From a virus, in the IMG/VR virus record IMGVR_UViG_3300037587_000140, positions 1 through 35,592 of that record: a stretch of 35,592 bases of DNA. One strand, written 5' to 3'. Position numbers and translations under genes: made by a program. This document shows positions 31,622-35,592 of this stretch, piece by piece (the stretch's first letter is position 1; each line of letters starts with the position of its first letter). The notes beneath the pieces were generated by a model. It was not told where the DNA came from. It worked only from the letters and a program-made list of their open reading frames with translations, and did no database searches.

Positions 31622-31622
31622 G
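31559..31622. repeat. 32-bp tandem duplication
   Basis: Two copies of a 32-bp unit starting ACAATTCAACAACTGGAACA at 31559-31590 and 31591-31622. They differ only near the end (GGGGGACGTAAG against AGGGGGCATAAG), and a third copy starts as ACAAT. The second copy supplies the AGGGGG ribosome-binding site of the next gene (31626). Confidence 0.85.
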
Positions 31623-31625
31623 ACA

Positions 31626-31802
31626 ATGCGGAAATATACATTAACGACCGGCGACGGCGAGAAGGTAGAACAGCTCGCGGAGACTCCTACCGACGCGATA
31701 CGCCTATCCGGCGTTACTTCCCTAGCGGCCAGTAAGTCCGAACCCGCGAGCCTTTGCGGCGGGGACTGTGGCGACTGCAACGAGGTGCGGAATTGTGAGT
31801 AA
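31626..31802 (+). CDS. Small protein with C-terminal cysteine cluster
   Basis: ATG 31626 has AGGGGG (31611-31616) in front. The 58-residue product has a plain N-terminus (MRKYTLTTGDGEKVEQL) and four cysteines near the end in CGGDCGDCNEVRNC (C44, C48, C51, C57), a possible zinc or iron-sulfur site. It overlaps the next gene's GTG start by 8 bp. The function is unknown. Confidence 0.55.
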   Translation: MRKYTLTTGDGEKVEQLAETPTDAIRLSGVTSLAASKSEPASLCGGDCGDCNEVRNCE

Positions 31803-32103
31803 ATCCATGGTTAGCGCGGAATTCTACCGCCAGGTACAGCTAGAACGGGACGCGCTGCAGTCGCAGGTATTCCGGCTGCGGGAGTTCATTAAGGCCCACC
31901 CCTACCGGGAGCCGTCCGCGCCGGGGCAGGCCGAAGCGGCTACGGCGAAACTACTCAGGGAAGAACCCGAACAGTCGCTCGCCCATATCCAAGCCGCGAC
32001 GCTACGGGCGGCCGAAGCGGAGTTCCTTAAAATTGACTGTCCGCACGCGGCGGGCAAGCTACGGAGCATGGCCCAGACCCTAGCGCCCGGGGCTGGATTA
32101 TGA
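31795..32103 (+). CDS. Hypothetical helical protein
   Basis: GTG 31795 is preferred, with GAGGTG (31782-31787) upstream, and gives 102 residues; ATG 31807 and a more upstream frame start at 31768 are alternatives. It is helical: MVSAEFYRQVQLERDALQSQ, VFRLREFIKAHPY (a possible short coiled coil), then an Ala/Glu-rich part and DCPHAAGKLRSMAQTL. A common type of phage early protein; no function known. Overlaps the next gene by 4 bp. Confidence 0.6.
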   Translation: MSKSMVSAEFYRQVQLERDALQSQVFRLREFIKAHPYREPSAPGQAEAATAKLLREEPEQSLAHIQAATLRAAEAEFLKIDCPHAAGKLRSMAQTLAPGAGL

Positions 32104-32297
32104 AAACGGTAAGGCGTTGGGCGTTTATTATCGGGGCTATGGCGGCGCTGGAACTGGCGTTCGGTATCGATGCTACTGGCGGTAAAGTTGCGCTAGTGGC
32201 GCTCGTGTGGTGTTGCCTCGCGGTACCCTTAAGCCTGGCCGCGGGGCAGTTGTTGCACGGTATGCGGGTAGCCGACCGCGACTATAGGGGCTATTAG
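32100..32297 (+). CDS. Small two-helix membrane protein
   Basis: A 65-residue protein with two hydrophobic segments (about 8-24, AFIIGAMAALELAFGI, and 30-49, VALVALVWCCLAVPLSLAAG) separated by a short loop. It starts at an ATGA overlap and ends three bases before the next start. A small membrane protein in an early operon may alter the host envelope or exclude other phages; nothing more can be said. Confidence 0.65.
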   Translation: MKTVRRWAFIIGAMAALELAFGIDATGGKVALVALVWCCLAVPLSLAAGQLLHGMRVADRDYRGY

Positions 32298-32299
32298 CC

Positions 32300-32722
32300 A
32301 TGTACCCGGACGACCTGGACGAACGGCCGCAATTATGCGAGGCGCGGCAATATAGCGACCAAAAGCACTGTAAGCGGTGCGGCTTAACCTGGGATATGAA
32401 CGACCCAGAGCGGCCCGAATGTTTAACGCCGCGGCAAATAGGCCGCGCAACTATCACCCGCATACGCGCGGAACTGGGGGGAACCATGACCACGACGGGC
32501 GCTACGGAGTCGGACGCGGACCGTAAGAAACGGAAACAGAACGAGCGGAAGCGGCGCCAGCGGGAACGCGAAGCTAAACTCGACATGCAGCCCTGGGGCG
32601 GGAAGTTTTCGTCCGGGGAACGTAAACTAATCGCCGCCGGCGCACTGGCTAGCGGCTTCGAAGATCAAACCGAGTACCTGTTTAGTCTGGTACTTAAAGA
32701 TACTAAGGGGTTTAAGGTATGA
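32300..32722 (+). CDS. Zinc-finger protein with possible internal second product
   Basis: A 140-residue frame with two parts. Residues 1-45 hold a four-cysteine cluster (C13, C24, C27, C41; HCKRCGLTWDMNDPERPEC) of a kind known as a separate small phage protein. Residues 63-140 form a strongly basic helix (DRKKRKQNERKRRQRE) and a compact end (FSSGERKLIAAGALASGFED) like another separate phage protein. Met63 (ATG 32486) has GGGGGG (32476-32481) in front, an ideal internal ribosome-binding site, so the second part may also be made alone. Overlaps the next gene by 4 bp. Confidence 0.65.
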   Translation: MYPDDLDERPQLCEARQYSDQKHCKRCGLTWDMNDPERPECLTPRQIGRATITRIRAELGGTMTTTGATESDADRKKRKQNERKRRQREREAKLDMQPWGGKFSSGERKLIAAGALASGFEDQTEYLFSLVLKDTKGFKV

Positions 32723-33402
32723 GCAACAAAGAGAAAAGCGCCGGCGAGCTACGCCGGCAAGACCTGGAACGCCTGTTCAGTGGGCGCTACCCGCAACGCT
32801 TGCCCCGTCCGGACATTATCGGCGCGAGTTTCGATTGGTCGGAGAGTTGGTCCGCCGCCCAGTTCGATAACGCGCTGCACGTTATGAAAAAGCGCGGCAT
32901 AGTTATCCAGGACGGCGACGGGTACCAGCTCCGGACCGCTCCGGCGGCGTATAACGCCCGCATGGTGGCGGAACGTAACGCCGGCGGCGAGAAGGCGCCC
33001 GAAGCCGTTAAGGTCTCGACGCTGGACGAAAAGCCTATTAACGATTCGCTCAAACGGCCGACTACCCCAACGCCGGAGCCCGTACTGCCGAAGGCTGACC
33101 CGTGCGATAGCTGCGAAGGTCGGGCGCTAGTAAACGGGCAGTGTGGCGGGGATTGTTCGGCATATGGGGCGCCACCCATCAACATCGGCCCACGGGCGGC
33201 CGGTAAACCGTTCCTGGACGACCTCGATCCGATAGCGGTACGCAACGCAGTAGCCGCGCTCAACGCTCGATTGGCGCAGCCTGAGCCCCGCAGTGTGGAC
33301 AACCGAGAACTTAAACTCGAGGTCCTGGACTACCTGGGGCGGATTCTGGACGACAGTATCGAAGCGGTACTCCGGTCCATTGCGGGAGACTTGCAGCGAT
33401 GA
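32719..33402 (+). CDS. Hypothetical protein with wHTH-like start and Cys cluster
   Basis: A 227-residue protein. Residues 1-75 look like a small winged-helix domain (AQFDNALHVMKKRGIVIQDG then DGYQLRTAP). A Pro-rich linker follows, then CDSCEGRALVNGQCGGDC (C129, C132, C142, C146), a likely metal site. The end is helical (LDPIAVRNAVAALNARLAQP; LEVLDYLGRIL). It may be a DNA-binding early protein; this is inference. Overlaps both neighbours by 4 bp (ATGA). Confidence 0.65.
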   Translation: MSNKEKSAGELRRQDLERLFSGRYPQRLPRPDIIGASFDWSESWSAAQFDNALHVMKKRGIVIQDGDGYQLRTAPAAYNARMVAERNAGGEKAPEAVKVSTLDEKPINDSLKRPTTPTPEPVLPKADPCDSCEGRALVNGQCGGDCSAYGAPPINIGPRAAGKPFLDDLDPIAVRNAVAALNARLAQPEPRSVDNRELKLEVLDYLGRILDDSIEAVLRSIAGDLQR

Positions 33403-33701
33403 GTAACGCGCAGCTATGGAAGGTTACCGCCGATCACCCTTTCGCCGGGCGTCTCGACGCGGACGGGTTAAGCCGCGACGACGCGGATGCTGTCGCCAGA
33501 GCGCTGGCGGAAGCCGGGCTTGAGAACATCCAAGTAACGGAGGATAACGGACTAACAGAGTATACGATAACAGCCCCAGATCGAATGCCGGACGTCTTCG
33601 CGTTTCTCAACCGCCCCGCCAAGCTCCGCAGCAATGCTGGGAAGCGCGGATCGGCGGAATGGAAACAACATTGGGACGGGCGTGGGAAGCGTCGACGTTA
33701 A
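33399..33701 (+). CDS. Hypothetical protein, last gene of the P3 operon
   Basis: A 100-residue protein with one alpha/beta domain (SRDDADAVARALAEAGLENI, VTEDNGLTEYTITA) and a basic C-terminal tail (KQHWDGRGKRRR). It starts at an ATGA overlap and is followed after 8 bp by a terminator. No family recognised. Confidence 0.65.
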   Translation: MSNAQLWKVTADHPFAGRLDADGLSRDDADAVARALAEAGLENIQVTEDNGLTEYTITAPDRMPDVFAFLNRPAKLRSNAGKRGSAEWKQHWDGRGKRRR

Positions 33702-33709
33702 CGAACCGA

Positions 33710-33731
33710 GCCCGCCCCGTGCGGGCTTTTT
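33710..33731 (+). terminator. Rho-independent terminator of the P3 operon
   Basis: GCCCGC (33710-33715), loop CCCGT, GCGGGC (33721-33726), then five T (33727-33731). This ends the block of small genes; promoter P4 begins 21 bp later. Confidence 0.88.
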
Positions 33732-33752
33732 AATGTTTATTACTATTCTATG

Positions 33753-33781
33753 TTGACGGGAGCGTCAATAGGGCGTATAGT
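33753..33781 (+). promoter_or_regulatory. Early promoter P4 with palindromic operator
   Basis: -35 TTGACG (33753-33758), 17-bp spacer, -10 TATAGT (33776-33781), start near 33788. The -35 is half of a perfect palindrome TTGACGGGAGCGTCAA (33753-33768), a strong operator candidate. The block GCGTCAATAGG (33762-33772) also occurs just behind P1 (23052-23062). The other half-site also gives a weaker leftward promoter (TTGACG-17-TAGTAA) facing the terminator. Confidence 0.78.
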
Positions 33782-33814
33782 TCAACCATACCAACAACGC
33801 AACGGGCCGGAACA

Positions 33815-34069
33815 ATGACTAAATCAGAACTGGAAAAAAGCCTAAAAGCCGCGGGATTTACCGGCACTGGTAGGAACTTCGTCCGCCACAGTGCGGGCCG
33901 GCCAGGCCGTACCATGATGGGGTTTACCGTTCTGGCGACTGTGGATACTAAAGCAAAAACGGTAACCTTTAACCGCTGCGAATATAAAAAGCCCCACAAA
34001 ATCGTTAAAATCATCGCGTATCGTATCAGCTATACTGAAGCCGCCAAACGGGTAGCCGGGGAGGGGTAA
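33815..34069 (+). CDS. Small basic hypothetical protein
   Basis: The first gene after P4, 84 residues, with GGAA (33808-33811) as a weak ribosome-binding site. It starts MTKSELEKSLKAAGFTGTGR and has a beta part (VLATVDTKAKTVTFNRCEYK). The N-terminus is faintly like HicA-type dsRNA-binding toxins, but the HicA histidine motif is missing. Unknown function. Two bases from the secreted-protein gene. Confidence 0.6.
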   Translation: MTKSELEKSLKAAGFTGTGRNFVRHSAGRPGRTMMGFTVLATVDTKAKTVTFNRCEYKKPHKIVKIIAYRISYTEAAKRVAGEG

Positions 34070-34071
34070 AC

Positions 34072-34500
34072 ATGAAATGGGCGTGTGCAGTACTGGCGTT
34101 AGTCCTGGCAACGGGTGTCTATGCGGGCGAGGACAGACCCGAGGAAGTTACCTTTATGGGTTTGGATGGCGCCACGGCTATGGCCATGAGCGGCCCCCAG
34201 GTGGGGGAGAGCTACCCCTGTAGTAATTGGTACAACAGCGGCAGCATAGCTAATAAGTGGTGCCACGGCGCCGTTGCTAAAGCCGCCAAATCTATATTGG
34301 AAGAGGGGGGTACGAATACCCTAGGATCGCATGCCGGAGGGTTAGCAGTACTGGCACTGTGGGAAACAACTAACAAGCGGTTCGACTGGTCCGACCTTGT
34401 AACAGCCCCTATCGAACTCCCAAGTAGTGAGACAACCAGAACCGCTGTCTCCGTTGACTTGGGCGGAGGGCTAATCCTCCACGTATCGGTTGACTTTTAG
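34072..34500 (+). CDS. Secreted or periplasmic protein, possible moron
   Basis: A 142-residue protein with a good Sec signal peptide: MKWACAVLALVLATGVYA, cleavage likely after Ala18 (V-Y-A / G). The mature part has two cysteines 13 apart (CSNWYNSGSIANKWC) that could form a disulfide, a helix (AVAKAAKSILEEGG), and a beta end. GGGGAGGGG precedes the start. Expressed from its own early promoter behind a terminator, it resembles a moron that changes the host envelope, for example superinfection exclusion. The function is inferred only from export and context. Confidence 0.7.
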   Translation: MKWACAVLALVLATGVYAGEDRPEEVTFMGLDGATAMAMSGPQVGESYPCSNWYNSGSIANKWCHGAVAKAAKSILEEGGTNTLGSHAGGLAVLALWETTNKRFDWSDLVTAPIELPSSETTRTAVSVDLGGGLILHVSVDF

Positions 34501-34570
34501 CCCCCTTAGTTACTTGCTGCTGACGCCGCCGTCATTAAGAGGCGGTATTCTAAGCCCACGAAGCCGCTAG

Positions 34571-34637
34571 CTAGCCGCTACGCCCGAGAGCTAGCCGCTA
34601 CGTTCTAGCCGCTACGTCCGCTACGTCCGCTACGTCC
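34571..34637. repeat. Iteron-like direct repeats
   Basis: Three copies of CTAGCCGCTACG (34571-34582, 34591-34602, 34605-34616), the last running into three tandem copies of GCTACGTCC (34611-34619, 34620-34628, 34629-34637). The first two are spaced 20 bp apart, two helical turns, as protein-binding iterons often are. Confidence 0.8.
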
Positions 34638-34683
34638 GCTAGGGTACCCCATACCCCGATGCTAAAATTGTATGGGGGTTATT

Positions 34684-34886
34684 CGTAAGTTACTGATTTA
34701 CCTGGGATTTTCGGGCTTTCTACCCCCTACCCCGCACTTTGCCGCCTCTCTCGCCTCTCTGCGTCTCTCGTGTGCCTGTATCCCTAGTTACCCTATATAT
34801 GTATTCTCTCTATACTACTAATATTTACTTTATTAAGGGTATTAAAAGAAGTAGTAGTATAAAGAGAGTTAAAACAGTAACTTACG
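34684..34886. repeat. Long-range inverted repeat around an AT-rich core
   Basis: CGTAAGTTACTG (34684-34695) is exactly repeated in inverse as CAGTAACTTACG (34875-34886), with a looser continuation outward (GGGGTTATT against GGGGTATG). Inside lies a second inverted repeat with arms 34806-34820 and 34852-34868. Confidence 0.8.
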
Positions 34887-34949
34887 CATACCCCTAATTA
34901 CGGGGTAATCCGGGGGTAGTACGGGCCGCACTCCTGGGGCTGGGCCGTG

Positions 34950-34958
34950 TGGTATTAT
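34950..34958 (+). promoter_or_regulatory. Possible extended -10 promoter for virion genes
   Basis: TGGTATTAT (34950-34958) is an extended -10 motif 25 bp before the next start codon. There is no -35 at the right distance, so it would need an activator, as late promoters often do. Weak evidence. Confidence 0.3.
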
Positions 34959-34982
34959 GAGCAGCGAACCGGAGGCGAGACG

Positions 34983-35592
34983 ATGTTTAAAATAGACGAC
35001 CGAAATATTAAGAAGCTCGAAAAAGACCTGCAGACGTTCGGGGCGCGGGCGTTGCCTTTCGCTACCCGTAAGACCCTCAATGATACCGCTTTCCAGGCCC
35101 AGAGCATCGCCCGGGCGGACGTACGTAATGAAATGGTGCTACGTAACCGGTTTACGGAACAGAGCATCCAGGTACGTCAGGAGCGCCGAGAATTGGATAT
35201 CCGTAAGCAGAAAGCTTTTGTGGGCTCTACGGCGGATTACATGGAAGACCAGGAGTTCGGCGCCACTATCACCAAAGGCGGGAAGCACGGGGTAGCGATT
35301 GCGACGTCATACGCTGCAGGGCAAGAGGGGCAGCAGCCACGGACGCGCCTACCCCGCAGGGCTAACAAGCTGGCGAATATCCGTTTATCGAAGCGGCGAG
35401 CCCGTGGCGCAACGTCGAAGCTACAAGAGAATTTCCTTAAGGTGAAGCTAGCGGCCGAGTCGGGTCAGAAGTACGTATTTTTAGACCTCCGTCGACGTAG
35501 CGGTATCTTCCGCGTACTAGGGGGCAAGCGGCGCCCACGTATCAAGATGGTTCACGACCTAACGCGTAAGTCTGTAGTCGTGCCGCGTAACC
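34983..35592 (+). CDS. Basic virion-associated protein (partial at the window end)
   Basis: An open frame from ATG 34983 (GGAGG at 34970-34974) to the end of the window, 203 residues visible. It is Lys/Arg-rich with MFKIDDRNIKKLEKDLQTFG, ALPFATRKTLNDTAFQAQSI, ADYMEDQEFGATITKGG, RRSGIFRVLGGKRRPRIKMV. Proteins of this kind are found in front of the head genes of Mu-like and other myophages and are annotated as minor virion or tail-related proteins; the LNDTA-F-AQ and D-QEFGA parts remind one of HK97 gp10-type neck proteins. It is probably the first gene of the late operon. The C-terminus is outside the window. Confidence 0.7.
   Translation, partial: MFKIDDRNIKKLEKDLQTFGARALPFATRKTLNDTAFQAQSIARADVRNEMVLRNRFTEQSIQVRQERRELDIRKQKAFVGSTADYMEDQEFGATITKGGKHGVAIATSYAAGQEGQQPRTRLPRRANKLANIRLSKRRARGATSKLQENFLKVKLAAESGQKYVFLDLRRRSGIFRVLGGKRRPRIKMVHDLTRKSVVVPRN

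Larger units (their letters stand above)
34501..34982. other. Non-coding region, candidate replication origin or cis site
   Basis: No credible gene lies here. It contains, in order: a palindrome TGACGCCGCCGTCA (34521-34534) like the P4 operator; iteron-like repeats (34571-34637); CCCCATA/TATGGGG stem (34647-34653 with 34671-34677); several TACCCC runs; an AT-rich stretch (about 34793-34875) with an inverted repeat of CTCTCTATACTACTA (34806-34820) and its near complement (34852-34868); and an outer inverted repeat (34684-34695 / 34875-34886). Iterons beside an AT-rich, hairpin-forming region are the usual marks of an origin. As it stands before the virion genes, a packaging site is also possible. 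Confidence 0.6.

Noticed and set aside
33815-34069. HicA-like toxin
   Set aside because: Only the first helix is similar; the GSHH-type histidine motif and a HicB partner are missing.
1-35592. Closed circular genome
   Set aside because: Joining position 35592 to position 1 puts the last gene out of frame with the first partial gene, and terminase and portal are absent, so the window is an interior segment.

Overview
The window is a GC-rich stretch (high 50s % by eye) of a tailed-phage genome. It carries a complete set of Mu-like contractile-tail genes, so the virion should be a myovirus. The capsid gene is lambda gpE-like. The small Gram-negative-style lysis block (M15 peptidase endolysin, holin-like membrane proteins) and the enterobacterial-type sigma70 promoters suggest a proteobacterial host, but nothing seen here fixes the species. 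The window is an interior segment: a head gene is cut off at position 1 and a virion gene at position 35592, and joining the two ends would not keep either frame. Terminase, portal and protease genes are therefore outside it. No integrase, immunity repressor, transposase, tRNA or CRISPR array was seen.

Layout. (1) 1-14206, plus strand: major capsid protein, connector proteins, sheath, tube, a tail chaperone pair joined by a -1 ribosomal frameshift, tape measure, gpN/gpP/gp45/gp46/gp47/gp48-like baseplate genes, tail fibre and fibre assembly protein. (2) 14209-16097, plus strand: lysis genes with heavy overlap. (3) 16094-22995, minus strand: zinc-ribbon protein, HNH endonuclease, LigA-related protein, family A DNA polymerase, ssDNA-binding-like protein, DUF2800/RecB-type nuclease and an Ala/Pro-rich protein. 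This block converges on the lysis genes with overlapping stop codons. (4) 23085-30681, plus strand: SF2 helicase, VRR-NUC nuclease, adenine-type DNA methyltransferase, a protein with two TetR-like helix-turn-helix segments, a large primase-helicase, and a radical SAM enzyme of unknown role. (5) 30763-34500, plus strand: small, mostly unknown proteins, several with cysteine clusters, and a secreted protein. (6) 34501-34982: a non-coding, repeat-rich, partly AT-rich region that looks like a replication origin or another cis-acting site.

Regulation. Five sigma70-type promoters with the same unusual -35 (TTGACG) and exactly 17-bp spacers can be read directly: a divergent overlapping pair at 23018-23058 between the two replication blocks, one before the TetR-like gene (26683), one before the small-gene block (30696) and one before the last two early genes (33753). 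They share sequence blocks and palindromes that could be operators, and the double-HTH protein is an obvious candidate regulator. Most genes are coupled by ATGA or TAATG overlaps.

The most interesting points are the orphan radical SAM gene in the replication operon, the shared promoter/operator family, the origin-like non-coding region, the clear T TTT TTA frameshift, and a strong codon-boundary rule (T before A, C before G) that amounts to avoidance of CpA/TpG steps.
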